From: Terriglobia bacterium
GTDB taxonomy: Bacteria; Acidobacteriota; Terriglobia; Terriglobales; Acidobacteriaceae
Length of the DNA stretch: 62,875 nt
Assembly: GCA_020073215.1 (NCBI GenBank)
Contig: JAIQFO010000030.1
Span: 1-62,875 of the forward strand
Reading direction: 5' to 3'
Below are positions 26,316 to 34,990 of the stretch, piece after piece; the first letter of the stretch is position 1, and every line of letters begins with the position of its first letter. A model generated the notes under the pieces. It did no database searches and was not told the origin of the DNA. It worked only from the letters and a program-made list of their open reading frames with translations. A program made the translations under genes and the position numbers.

Positions 26316-28904
26316 ATGGCGATTAAGCTGAAAATCCCGAAGGCTGGAAGCAACGGCCAAAGCGCCAAAAGCCGCGGAGAAGGCCGCTGGCTGGCCCATG
26401 ATCCTATCTTGCGGATCGCCCTGCTCGGGTTTCTTTCGGTGTCGCTGGTGGTAGTCGGCGTTTTTGCCTACTGGTATGTAAAGTATGACCGGATCATCGA
26501 GCAGCGTTTCCGCGGTCCGGCGTTTGCAAGTTCGGCCAAGATTTTCGCTTCCCCGCAGGTGGTAAGGGTCGGAACCAAGTTGACTGTCTCGGCGATTGCA
26601 GCGCAGTTGCGCCATGCCGGCTATGCCGAAAAAGAGGGCGAATCGCAACTAGGAAGCTACCGCGTGCACGGCGGCTCAATTGAAGTTCTGCCCGGCCCCG
26701 AGTCGTATCACAGCCCTGAACCGGCCACCATCACCGTTGTGGACGGAGCGGTTTCGGCCATCAACAGCCGCGCCTCCGGAGACCTCGAAGCCTATGAACT
26801 CGAGCCCCAGATGCTGGCTTCGCTGTTCGACGCCGAGCAGCGCTCCAAGCGCCAACTGGTGAAGTACGACGACATCCCCAAGGTCGAGGTGGAAGCGGTG
26901 ACCGCCATCGAAGACCGCCGCTTCTTCCAGCACGGCGGCGTCAATTTCATGCGGCTGGTGGAAGCCGCCTGGATCGACTTTACCCATCAGCGCCATCAGC
27001 AGGGCGGGTCGACGATCACCATGCAGCTGTCGCGGGCATTTTTTCTGAGCCCGGAGAAGACCTTCAAACGCAAGCTGATCGAAATGCTGATCGCGGTCGA
27101 ACTGGAGCAGAAGTTTTCCAAGCAGCAGATTTTCGAGTTCTACGCCAACCGCGTCGATTTAGGACAGCGCGGGTCGTTCACCATCGCGGGACTCGCGGAA
27201 GGCTCGCGGTCGTATTTCAATAAGGACCTGAAAGACATCACCCTGCCGGAAGCCGCGCTGCTTGCCGGATTGATCCAGGCGCCCAGCTATCTTTCGCCCT
27301 ATCGCCATCCCGAGCGCGCCCTGGAACGCCGGAATACGGTGATCGAGGCCATGGTCGACACTCGCGCCATCACGCGCGACCAAGCCAACAAGGCCAAAGC
27401 TACGCCGCTGAAACTGGCACCGCCGAACGTTGAGGCGAGCGATGCGCCGTATTTCGTGGACATGGTTCGCGACACCGTGGTCGGCAAACTGAACGAGCGC
27501 GAGGTCAACGAGCAGGAATATCGCATCTACACCACGCTCGATCCCGACCTGCAACGGGCAGCGGCGCAGGCGGTCGAAACCGGCATCAAGCTGGTGGACG
27601 ACCAGGTCACGAAAATGCGCACCAAGAAGACGAGGGTGGGCAAGAACAAGTTTGAAACCACGGTCGCGCCCGGCCCGCAGGCGCAGGTGGCCCTGGTCGC
27701 CATGGACCCTCACACCGGCGAAATCAAGGCGCTGGTCGGCGGACGAAACTACGGAATGAGCCAGCTGAACCACGCGCTCGCCAAGCGTCCCACCGGCTCC
27801 ATCTTCAAACCGTTCGTGTACGCCGCCGCCATGAATACAGCGCTGGACGGCTCGACCACCATCATCACCCCGGCCTCGACCGTTCCCGATCAGCCTTCGA
27901 CCTTCACCTACGGTGACCAGATTTATGAGCCGCGCAACTATAAGGAGGAGTACCACGGCGACGTCACGCTCCGCTATGCGCTGGCGCTTTCGCTCAACAA
28001 CGCCACCGTCAAAGTGGCCGAAGAAGTGGGCTATGACAAGGTGGCGGATCTGGCCAAGGCGGCTGGAATTACCTCGGTGAAAGCGACGCCCGCGATGGCG
28101 CTGGGCGCCTACGACGCCACCCCCGTCGACATGACTGCCGCCTACACAAGTTTCGCCAACGGCGGCATGCGGCTTTCTCCGGTTTTCGTCAATTCGGTGC
28201 GCAACTCCAAGGGCGATGTCATCGTCAACTTCGAGACCGAGAAGAAGCAGGTTCTCGATCCACGCATCGCGTTTGTCATGACCAACATGCTGGAAGGAGT
28301 CATGAACTTTGGCACGGCCTATGGCGTGCGCTCCCGCGGTTTCAGCGCTCCGGCGGCCGGCAAAACCGGCACTTCGCACGACGGTTGGTTCGCCGGGTAC
28401 ACCAGCAATCTACTTTGCATCGTCTGGGTGGGATACGACGACTACAGCGACATTCGGCTCAGCGGAGCGCAGACTGCCGCTCCCATCTGGGCCGAGTTCA
28501 TGAAAAAGGCGGTTACGCTCTCCCAGTATGCGAACGTGAAGCCCTTCACCCAGCCCGAAGGCGTGATTGATGTGCAACTCGACAAAATCACCAACCGTCT
28601 GGCAACCCCGTCCTGTCCCGACGATTACACGATTGCCTTCGTGGCCGGCACCGAGCCTCACGATTCCTGCGACCAGGGGGGCGGCGTGCAGGGGTTTTTC
28701 TCCCGCATTTTCGGCGGAAATACCGTGAAAGCGCTGCCGCCGCCCAATAGCATTGGGAACCCGCAGCCCGCTGTTGGTGTCCAATCTGAGGAAGCGGCAC
28801 GGAAGAAGAAAAGCTTGTTCGGGAAGTTTGTGGGCGTGTTCAAAGGAGACAGCGGTTCCCAGAAGGCAAATGACAAAAACACGGCGGCGCCGTCTAAGCA
28901 GTGA
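26316..28904 (+). CDS. mrcB: Bifunctional penicillin-binding protein 1b (transglycosylase/transpeptidase)
   Basis: This enzyme polymerises and cross-links peptidoglycan in the periplasm, anchored by a helix at about residues 35-55. I prefer ATG 26316 (MAIKLKIPKAG, 862 residues) over a TTG 8 codons earlier. A UB2H-like segment (about 75-165) precedes the GT51 domain, which has EDRRFFQHGG and QGGSTITMQL. The transpeptidase has the SxxK motif TGSIFK (Ser495), SLNNA and KTGTS (Lys683). A polar C-terminal tail of about 90 residues follows. All catalytic motifs are intact. The PBP1b subgroup is inferred from the UB2H-like region. Confidence 0.93.
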   Translation: MAIKLKIPKAGSNGQSAKSRGEGRWLAHDPILRIALLGFLSVSLVVVGVFAYWYVKYDRIIEQRFRGPAFASSAKIFASPQVVRVGTKLTVSAIAAQLRHAGYAEKEGESQLGSYRVHGGSIEVLPGPESYHSPEPATITVVDGAVSAINSRASGDLEAYELEPQMLASLFDAEQRSKRQLVKYDDIPKVEVEAVTAIEDRRFFQHGGVNFMRLVEAAWIDFTHQRHQQGGSTITMQLSRAFFLSPEKTFKRKLIEMLIAVELEQKFSKQQIFEFYANRVDLGQRGSFTIAGLAEGSRSYFNKDLKDITLPEAALLAGLIQAPSYLSPYRHPERALERRNTVIEAMVDTRAITRDQANKAKATPLKLAPPNVEASDAPYFVDMVRDTVVGKLNEREVNEQEYRIYTTLDPDLQRAAAQAVETGIKLVDDQVTKMRTKKTRVGKNKFETTVAPGPQAQVALVAMDPHTGEIKALVGGRNYGMSQLNHALAKRPTGSIFKPFVYAAAMNTALDGSTTIITPASTVPDQPSTFTYGDQIYEPRNYKEEYHGDVTLRYALALSLNNATVKVAEEVGYDKVADLAKAAGITSVKATPAMALGAYDATPVDMTAAYTSFANGGMRLSPVFVNSVRNSKGDVIVNFETEKKQVLDPRIAFVMTNMLEGVMNFGTAYGVRSRGFSAPAAGKTGTSHDGWFAGYTSNLLCIVWVGYDDYSDIRLSGAQTAAPIWAEFMKKAVTLSQYANVKPFTQPEGVIDVQLDKITNRLATPSCPDDYTIAFVAGTEPHDSCDQGGGVQGFFSRIFGGNTVKALPPPNSIGNPQPAVGVQSEEAARKKKSLFGKFVGVFKGDSGSQKANDKNTAAPSKQ

Positions 28905-29050
28905 CAGCAGGTTGTCCCGACGATACGAGTGGGAACGAGAACAGCTGGGGCCGTGGTCTCAAACTTGCAGGATGTAGGGTCACAAGCTAAGAACCAGGGC
29001 GAAGAACGATTGAAACTCTGAAGTCTTGTAGGTTCGGCCGGGGGTGGAAT

Positions 29051-29860
29051 ATGCTTTCCTGGATCCGCGTCAGCTGTGTATTGCTTGTCTTCGCTGCCTT
29101 TTTCTCTCCCCCTTTGCCGGCCCAGAGCACCGAGCAACTGCAAGTCGGCCCTCCCCCCATGCACCGCGCCGATCCGCCGGCTCCTGATGCATCGCGCGAA
29201 GACCTCGAAAAACGTGGCGACGAACTGCGCACGGACAAGGACTTCCTTGACGCGATCGATTTCTACCGGGCGGCGCTGAAAGGGGCGCCGGGCACTGCCT
29301 CGATGTACAACAAAATCGGTATCTGCCAACTCATGCTGCAGCGCTACAAAGAAGCCAAGAAGAGTTTTGAACGCGCGATCAAGGCCGATCGCAAATATGC
29401 CGACGCCTACAACAATCTCGGCGTCATTGAATATCAGAACCGTAACTACGGCGCAGCCATCCGGCGCTATCAGAAAGCGATCGCGTTGCGCGACGATGCC
29501 GCCTCCTACTACAGCAATATGGGCGCGGCGTACTTCGGCAAGAGACAGTTCGACAAAGCCATACAAAGCTATGGCAAGGCCATGGAGCTTGATCCCGACA
29601 TCTTCGAGCGCACTTCGCGCGGCGGAGTTCTGGCCCAGCTTCCTTCTCCCGAAGACCGCGCCCGCTACGATTATGTTCTCGCCAAGCTGTACGCCAGTGC
29701 TGGCGCCCCCGACCGTTCCTTGCATTATCTGAAAAAGGCGATGGAAGAAGGCTACAAGAACATCAAGGACGTCTACAAAGACAACGAGTTCACCACCCTG
29801 CGCAAAGACCCGCGCTTCGCCGAACTGATGGCGACGAAGACCACGGCCGTTCCCGATTAG
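29051..29860 (+). CDS. Exported TPR protein
   Basis: The 269-residue protein has a signal peptide (about residues 1-25, cut at LPAQ) followed by four to five tetratricopeptide repeats. Examples are SMYNKIGICQLMLQRYKEA, DAYNNLGVIEYQNRNYGAA and SYYSNMGAAYFGKRQFDKA. It ends with a short tail (FAELMATKTTAVPD). It probably acts as a periplasmic protein-protein interaction scaffold. It lies 146 bp after the PBP1b gene on the same strand, so an envelope-assembly role is possible but not shown. A hairpin with T-run at 29996 may end the transcript. Confidence 0.85.
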   Translation: MLSWIRVSCVLLVFAAFFSPPLPAQSTEQLQVGPPPMHRADPPAPDASREDLEKRGDELRTDKDFLDAIDFYRAALKGAPGTASMYNKIGICQLMLQRYKEAKKSFERAIKADRKYADAYNNLGVIEYQNRNYGAAIRRYQKAIALRDDAASYYSNMGAAYFGKRQFDKAIQSYGKAMELDPDIFERTSRGGVLAQLPSPEDRARYDYVLAKLYASAGAPDRSLHYLKKAMEEGYKNIKDVYKDNEFTTLRKDPRFAELMATKTTAVPD

Positions 29861-29912
29861 GTAGGCGCTAACTTGCGGGTGCGGAATGAGTTAGAAAGCA
29901 TCTCGAAAACTG

Positions 29913-29948
29913 AGAACCCCCGAAACTTTCCCGGCATTGCGGGGTTTT
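29913..29948 (+). other. GC-rich hairpin in the gap after the TPR gene
   Basis: AACCCC and GGGGTT arms enclose about 18 nt that contain TTTCCCGG. A second, stronger hairpin with a T-run follows at 29996. The 329-bp gap 29861-30189 otherwise shows no gene. Confidence 0.4.
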
Positions 29949-29995
29949 GAAGGTTATTCCTCCCGAAAACAACAGGGTGAGTAGGGAGAAGGCAA

Positions 29996-30052
29996 CCCGC
30001 CGGTTGTTAACCCGAGCACGCCCCAAGCAAAGCAACCGGCGGGTGGTTTTTC
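29996..30052 (+). terminator. Rho-independent terminator-like hairpin
   Basis: A perfect 11-bp stem, CCCGCCGGTTG and CAACCGGCGGG, has a 26-nt loop and is followed by TGGTTTTTCC. The large loop is unusual for a plain terminator, so the end of a small RNA is possible. Confidence 0.55.
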
Positions 30053-30189
30053 CTTACTTCCGGCTTCCCCGTTGATCTTGGTATCAGGAAAACATTTCTC
30101 TCACGCTTTCCGGCCGTTGATTCTCTCCTGCACGCCTCGATGAGAAGCCACTGGACCTCTCCTTCCTGCAGCATAGGAGAATCGAATCC

Positions 30190-30315
30190 ATGAAGGGCGA
30201 CAGTCCCAAACCGCACCCTGGCCCATTCCGAGTGAGGCAGGTGGGGGCTGAGCTTGCTGGCATCGTAGGCGTGGTGGGATTCTTCGTGATGGGATTCGTC
30301 AGCGTACTATCGTGA
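30190..30315 (+). CDS. Putative 41-residue membrane protein
   Basis: The ATG at 30190 is preceded by AGGAGA at a 9-bp spacing. The product has a polar, proline-containing N-terminus (KPHPGPFRVRQ) and one hydrophobic segment (ELAGIVGVVGFFVMGFVSVL). The stop TGA overlaps the GTG start of the next small frame, as in a coupled operon. It is short, but the ribosome-binding site and the membrane helix support it. Function is unknown. Confidence 0.45.
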   Translation: MKGDSPKPHPGPFRVRQVGAELAGIVGVVGFFVMGFVSVLS

Positions 30316-30440
30316 AAGGATTCCTGGTCGGTGCGTTTCTGATTGGAATTGGAATCGCGGTGATTCTGTGGCTCATCCGAAATGCAAAGAGTTCCAGCCA
30401 TGTAGACCGTGAGGTACTCCACGTGAATTATCCGGGTTAG
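30312..30440 (+). CDS. Putative 42-residue membrane protein
   Basis: The GTG start overlaps the previous stop (GTGA). The product begins MKGFLVGAFLIGIGIAVILW, one membrane helix, then has a basic/polar tail (RNAKSSSHVDREV) and ends in NYPG. Translational coupling with the first small frame is the only expression signal I see. Function is unknown. Confidence 0.4.
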   Translation: MKGFLVGAFLIGIGIAVILWLIRNAKSSSHVDREVLHVNYPG

Positions 30441-30467
30441 CGATGACCTGCACGATGGGAAAGAGCG

Positions 30468-32024
30468 TCAGGGTGTCAGCGATGGACGCACCGAGTAATT
30501 GATCACAACCTCGGTGGAAACCTCGACCGGCTCGCCGCTCACCAGATATGGCCTGTACTTCCACTGCCGAACGGCATAGACGGCGGAAGGGGTCAGTTCG
30601 ATTGGACCTTCGAGCAGTTCGAGACTCACAACATCTCCCGTCTTGCTTATAACGACTTGCATCCGAACGGTGCCCTGGATGTGGTTTTCTCGTGCCTCTG
30701 CTGGGTAGACGGGTTGCACTTTCCTGAGCAACAAACCACCGGAGGTGCTCAAGGGAATATAGATTTGAGTGCGGTCCCCCGGCGACCGAGGTGTTTGCTC
30801 CGGAGGCCAGGGAGTAATCGCATAAATTGTGGAGGCCGCCTCATCCAGCGAGTCCCAGAGGGCCGCCTCAACCTTCCATACCAGCAGATAGTCCTTAGCT
30901 GGAGAACAGATCAAGGCCTGATGACTGGTGCCCGAGCTATATTCGAGGTTAGCACGGGAGAACTCGTGTCCTGCGACCGTATACTCACTTACTTCCCCTT
31001 TCCGTTTTGCACTTTTGCCGGCACGGAGGCTGGACGTTAGTGTGTCGAGATACTGCCGGCAGTTTTCCGTGTTGCCCTGGGCGGAACGAGCCAACGCCAG
31101 CAGGGTAAGAAAGGAGTCTGTTCGCAACTCAGTCACGTCTTGAGGGATGTGCACCGCGGCAAGCAGAAGCTCTAACCTTTTGGAATCCCTTTCGGATGAG
31201 AGCTTCTTGCGAATAAGATCGGTTGCAAGCACCCAGTCAGGTGGCAGGCGGTAAGAGAGAGAGAAGTAATCGTTTGTATATGTGTGATCTAGAAAGAAGC
31301 CCGGTGGCAGACTCGACTCGGTCTGCACTTTCCCCAGGTTGGGGCTGGCGTACGATGTTCCGCTGTCAACCGCGACTGGTTGCGTGGCTGTGCTCGCTAT
31401 GGGCCGCTGAAATTTCGCAACGCTCAGTCTGACGCCTCCATTGACGTAAGCGGTTACCTCCGCACCCTTAGGTATAACGATGTCCTTGCCGTGCATCAAA
31501 AGGAAGAAGGGAGCAGCCGGGAAGAAAGTCAGCCCAGTCGCCACAATTCCCGCGGTCATTGCCAGGATATGGCTTCCGCCTTTGCCGTCTTGTATTGCGC
31601 GCAGCCGAGCTTTCTCGCCGTCGAGTAACCTCACATACTCGAGGTGGATCTCGATCTTTCCTCCGCGGGCCACCCTTCTTGTTGGTTGCACATCTGTGAC
31701 CGTTCCAAAGGCAAGCCCACCTTTCGGAATGACCAGCGTTCCGCTAACCCTGAAGTCTTGCAGGACCTCGAAGTCCACCGTATCGCCGACGTGCGAGTCT
31801 GCCGAAGAAACGGTGCGATTCAGTCGGAGCCTCACCGGAGTCCCATCCTCCAGAACAAATTCCCTCGCAGACATGAAGGTCGATGGTGCGGCGGAGCGTT
31901 CTTGCGTGGCTGCGATGGTTGTCCCTGGGTAAACAGTTGCATCGGGACGCCTCGAATCGCTTGTTAGTCCGGCGACCAGGGGAACCGACAAAATGCTGAC
32001 ACCAGCGAACCGACCTATCCACAT
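30468..32024 (-). CDS. Exported protein with C-terminal TonB-C domain
   Basis: The 518-residue protein has an N-terminal signal sequence (about 1-20, ISILSVPLVAGL-like). Residues about 60-170 form a beta-rich domain with VLEDGTPVRLRLNRTVSSAD and VPKGG/IPKGA edges, the kind seen in secreted proteins with SH3-like or pilus-associated folds. A hydrophobic stretch lies at about 165-190. The middle part (FSLSYRLPPDWV) looks like a small lipoprotein-type fold. It ends with a TonB-C domain (QPVYPAEARENHIQGTVRM and AVRQWKYRPYLVSG). This is one of several TonB-C proteins in the window. The exact role is unknown. Confidence 0.8.
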   Translation of the reverse strand: MWIGRFAGVSILSVPLVAGLTSDSRRPDATVYPGTTIAATQERSAAPSTFMSAREFVLEDGTPVRLRLNRTVSSADSHVGDTVDFEVLQDFRVSGTLVIPKGGLAFGTVTDVQPTRRVARGGKIEIHLEYVRLLDGEKARLRAIQDGKGGSHILAMTAGIVATGLTFFPAAPFFLLMHGKDIVIPKGAEVTAYVNGGVRLSVAKFQRPIASTATQPVAVDSGTSYASPNLGKVQTESSLPPGFFLDHTYTNDYFSLSYRLPPDWVLATDLIRKKLSSERDSKRLELLLAAVHIPQDVTELRTDSFLTLLALARSAQGNTENCRQYLDTLTSSLRAGKSAKRKGEVSEYTVAGHEFSRANLEYSSGTSHQALICSPAKDYLLVWKVEAALWDSLDEAASTIYAITPWPPEQTPRSPGDRTQIYIPLSTSGGLLLRKVQPVYPAEARENHIQGTVRMQVVISKTGDVVSLELLEGPIELTPSAVYAVRQWKYRPYLVSGEPVEVSTEVVINYSVRPSLTP

Positions 32025-32305
32025 GGGAACCCTCTGGCTCGTACCTGACGAGCGGGAATCATCACCCCGCCTTACAAGTGAGTCAACCGGAATCGTCTTT
32101 TTAGTTCAAACACGGCACCGATCCTACACCCATCCCGCTGTTCGCCGATGTTTCTCACCCACTGGATCGAGCCTCCGTAGAGTTCGTTTTGCTCTCAAAG
32201 CCTCATGAATACTGGTGTTGGCGCGATCATACAACCACTTCCTCAGAGTTCAAAAAGGAAATGTGGGTCCACATCGATCAAAAGCCAAGCGCTAGTCGCT
32301 GAAGT

Positions 32306-32941
32306 CTAGCTGCCTCTTTCCGAGATGTACTCTTCGACAACCTTCTTCCATTTCCCCTGCGCTCTGAGGATGTATTCGACCGCGTCGCGGGCGGCCCCGT
32401 CTCCCCCAGCGTGGGACGTAACCAGGTGGGCCTCGGCTTTGACCTCGGGACGCGCGTTCTTCACCGCGATCGCCAGGCCGCATCGGCGCATGGCCGGCAG
32501 ATCGATCACGTCGTCGCCGACGAAAGCGGCCTCGGCGGCGGTGATTCCGTCTTTTTCGAGAATCTGCGCCAACACGGACGCCTTGTCCTGGACGCCCTGG
32601 TGCACGTGATCGATCTTGAGATCGCGCGCGCGGAGGGCAACCGTTTCAGAGATGCGTTTGGTGATGATCCCGGTCTTGAGTCCGCCCAGATGGGCGAGCG
32701 AGATGGCCGTCCCGTCGTGGGCGTGGAAGCCTTTGGCCTCGATCAGAGTTGCGCTGTGCAGGCCGAAACCGCCCTGTCCGCCGTGCTCCGCAGACTTTTC
32801 GAGAATGCTTTGCTGAACCCCCGGTTGCGGGCCTGCGGGTGCGGGGAAAATCCAGATTTTGCCGTCGGTCAAAACGCCGTCGACGTCGAAAAGAATAAGT
32901 TTAATTTTGCGCGCGCGGGCTGTGGCGGATGGTTTAGGCAT
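32306..32941 (-). CDS. kdsC: KdsC-like HAD phosphatase (3-deoxy-D-manno-octulosonate 8-phosphate phosphatase)
   Basis: This is the HAD class C0 phosphatase expected to release Kdo from Kdo-8-phosphate for LPS synthesis. Asp19 and Asp21 lie in LFDVDGVLTDG, and later motifs are ITKRIS, HQGVQDK and VGDDVIDLPAM. The protein has 211 residues against about 170-190 in typical members. The extra length is a stretch of roughly 25-30 residues (about 32-66, Gly/Gln/Pro-rich) between the first motif and AKGFHAHDG, where homologues have a short hairpin. The neighbours do not show an LPS operon. The substrate is inferred from the family. Confidence 0.85.
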   Translation of the reverse strand: MPKPSATARARKIKLILFDVDGVLTDGKIWIFPAPAGPQPGVQQSILEKSAEHGGQGGFGLHSATLIEAKGFHAHDGTAISLAHLGGLKTGIITKRISETVALRARDLKIDHVHQGVQDKASVLAQILEKDGITAAEAAFVGDDVIDLPAMRRCGLAIAVKNARPEVKAEAHLVTSHAGGDGAARDAVEYILRAQGKWKKVVEEYISERGS

Positions 32942-32969
32942 TGCGGCGATTCTAGCAGGGCAAACTCGC

Positions 32970-33020
32970 CTAGGGACAGCCGCCCTCGGCTGTCCGGAGG
33001 AGCGAAGCTCCGCGGCTGTC
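32970..33020. repeat. Family A palindromic repeat
   Basis: GGGACAGCCGCCCTCGGCTGTC and a GGAGCGAAGCTCC hairpin lie between kdsC and the vapBC module, in the inverse orientation to the copy at position 1. Confidence 0.75.
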
Positions 33021-33064
33021 TGGGCCGGCGCCCGGTTTCGTTGATAGAATTTGATGCTTTATTC

Positions 33065-33094
33065 ACACATTCTTATGTGTGATACTATACACAT
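33065..33094 (+). promoter_or_regulatory. Operator of vapBC: three ACACAT half-sites
   Basis: The half-sites ACACAT (33065), ATGTGT (33075) and ACACAT (33089) form two overlapping dyads with spacers of 4 and 8 bp. The last half-site covers the vapB start codon, as expected for autorepression by the VapB/VapC complex. Confidence 0.6.
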
Positions 33095-33323
33095 GGCGAC
33101 GAATCTGGCATTGGACGACCATCTCATCGAAGAAGCCCGCCGGGCCGGGAAGCACAAGACCAAGAAAGAAGCGGTCAACGCCGCTTTGGATGAGTATGTT
33201 CGAAGACGCAAGCAGATGAAGATACTGGATGCCTTTGGCACCGTCACCTTCGATCCCGCCTACGATTACAAGGCGGAACGGCGCCGCAGTTCACGCCGGG
33301 CGCGTGGCCAATCGCGGCCATGA
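33093..33323 (+). CDS. vapB: VapB-type antitoxin
   Basis: The protein has 76 residues. The N-terminal part (NLALDDHLIEEARRAG and KTKKEAVNAALDEYVRR) matches the ribbon-helix-helix/VapB fold, and the charged C-terminal tail would wrap the toxin. The ATG at 33093 lies within its own operator; the frame upstream is not used. The stop TGA overlaps the toxin start (ATGA), which implies translational coupling. The product binds DNA and neutralises the adjacent PIN protein. Confidence 0.87.
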   Translation: MATNLALDDHLIEEARRAGKHKTKKEAVNAALDEYVRRRKQMKILDAFGTVTFDPAYDYKAERRRSSRRARGQSRP

Positions 33324-33745
33324 TGGTGCTTGTCGATACCCCGGTGTGGTCGCTGGCGCTGCGGCGCCGCCCCGAGCAGCTCAGCGAGTCCCAACACGGT
33401 TTCGTTAATGTCCTTGCCGAATTGATTCGCGAGGGACGCGCGCAAATGCTTGGGCCAATCCGCCAGGAGTTGCTTTCGGGGATCCGTGAGGAAGCTCAAT
33501 TCAAGAGAATTCGCGACTATCTGCGGGCCTTTCGCGAACCATCGCTCGAAGCGGCGGATTACGAAGACGCCGCCCGCATGAGCAACCAATGCCGCGGCCG
33601 TGGCATTGCTGGATCACCCGTCGATTTCCTGATCTGCGCCGCCGCCCACCGCCACGGCTGGACCATTCTCACCACCGATCGGGACTTCCAAAACTACTCC
33701 ACCGTGCTGCCCCTTCGCCTGTACCCCGCGTCGACCGGCGACTAG
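33320..33745 (+). CDS. vapC: VapC-type PIN ribonuclease toxin
   Basis: The 141-residue PIN domain has acidic residues in LVDTPVWSLAL, the middle acidic residue in ELLSGI, GSPVDFLICAAA and the last motif TTDRDF. The active-site acids appear complete, so the nuclease is probably active. It starts inside the antitoxin stop codon. The RNA target is unknown. It converges on the minus-strand zincin-like gene. Confidence 0.88.
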   Translation: MMVLVDTPVWSLALRRRPEQLSESQHGFVNVLAELIREGRAQMLGPIRQELLSGIREEAQFKRIRDYLRAFREPSLEAADYEDAARMSNQCRGRGIAGSPVDFLICAAAHRHGWTILTTDRDFQNYSTVLPLRLYPASTGD

Positions 33746-33799
33746 CTCCAACAACCGGCCCGGGTCTCGCTGACGCTGTCAACAATGCTTTAACGAGAA

Positions 33800-34942
33800 T
33801 TACTTGGCAAAAAACGCGCGATTGAGCTCTTGCATGTGTCCGTTGGACAAAGCTCGTGAGCGGATCATGCGCTTGAGGAAGACAGGAAAGGCCTCGTGGC
33901 CGTCGGCAAAGTGCTGCTGCTTCATCAGGCTGTAGAGCGCCACCGCCAGCACATGGATCCCGTCATCCTGTTCCTTCCAATAGCGGCGAGGGTCGCCACC
34001 CATGCCGAAGGGCTCGGCGAGAATCTGCTCCAGTGCTTGCACGCAATCCTCTTCCTCCAAACCTTCCAGCGTGTTGTAGCCGAACGATGGGTTGTGGTGC
34101 TCGACTTTGTCCATCAGGAAGGCGTCGGCGCGCAGGGACTGCAGGGAGGCGCGGAGGTCGGCATCGTGGGCCAAGTCGTACGGCGGGTGCATCATTTCGT
34201 GAATGGCGTTGCGCAGCACGATCCGGAACGGATACGAGTAGTGAGTGAGAAAGCGCGTGCCCGTGATCTTGATGCCGTGCGGTTCGGAGTAGTAGAGCAG
34301 GTACACGGTGATTCTGTTGGAGGGAGAGGGCGAGCCCAGAGCCGATTCAATCCTGGGTATCACGTTATATTTCGGCAAGTCTTGAGCCATGGCCGCGCGC
34401 GCCTTTTCGACGCGGGGTCTGACTTGTTTTTCCCAGTCGGCTTCGAAATCAATGCGCTTCAGCGCCTTGAGAGCAACTTCGAGATCGCCGCGGCTCTCGT
34501 CATAAACCTTCCAACCGTCGTCGCTGTAGTAAGAGGTCGCCTTCAGGTTTCGTTGCATGGTTGAACTGTGTTTCACCACGCGAATCATGTCATCGAGCGA
34601 TTCCGCATCGGTGGCGGAGAAGTACAGGGCGAATTGCGCCGAGATAATGCCTCCATTCTGATCTTTGATCCGGTGCTTCAGGCTGGCGAACGCCGCTCGT
34701 TCCTCGGGGCGTAGCCTCGGGAAAAGGCGATCATAGTCGGGCTGATAGAACTTCAAGTAGTACGGGTCTCCGCTGAGGAAGTTCAGCGCGCACAGAGTAT
34801 CGAACATGAACGACGGCTGAAGATCCCAGTCGGTGGTGGCGTGGAAGGCTGCATGGGGTTCCTGAGCGAGCAGCGGCGTCGCCAGCCCCGCGAACACCGC
34901 GAAGACTGCGAAAAGAATGCACCACCGTTTCTGCATAAGCAT
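33800..34942 (-). CDS. Exported zincin-like protein with HEMMH motif
   Basis: The 380-residue protein has a signal peptide (hydrophobic about 9-26, LLAQ). An HExxH motif (HEMMH, His248, Glu249, His252) lies in NAIHEMMHPP, typical of zinc metallopeptidases. The downstream third ligand is not obvious; a Glu in the GLEEED segment near residue 295 is a candidate. I do not recognise a named peptidase family. It probably acts in the periplasm or outside the cell. The gene is followed on the minus strand side by no partner and is flanked by two toxin-antitoxin modules. Confidence 0.7.
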   Translation of the reverse strand: MLMQKRWCILFAVFAVFAGLATPLLAQEPHAAFHATTDWDLQPSFMFDTLCALNFLSGDPYYLKFYQPDYDRLFPRLRPEERAAFASLKHRIKDQNGGIISAQFALYFSATDAESLDDMIRVVKHSSTMQRNLKATSYYSDDGWKVYDESRGDLEVALKALKRIDFEADWEKQVRPRVEKARAAMAQDLPKYNVIPRIESALGSPSPSNRITVYLLYYSEPHGIKITGTRFLTHYSYPFRIVLRNAIHEMMHPPYDLAHDADLRASLQSLRADAFLMDKVEHHNPSFGYNTLEGLEEEDCVQALEQILAEPFGMGGDPRRYWKEQDDGIHVLAVALYSLMKQQHFADGHEAFPVFLKRMIRSRALSNGHMQELNRAFFAK

Positions 34943-34990
34943 TTGGACGGCGGGGACGGAGGAACGTTAGGAGAATCCTAGCGCGAAGCT

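Noticed and set aside
27159..28379. 406-residue minus-strand frame
   Set aside because: It is antisense to the PBP1b catalytic domains; composition is Gly/His/Arg-rich.
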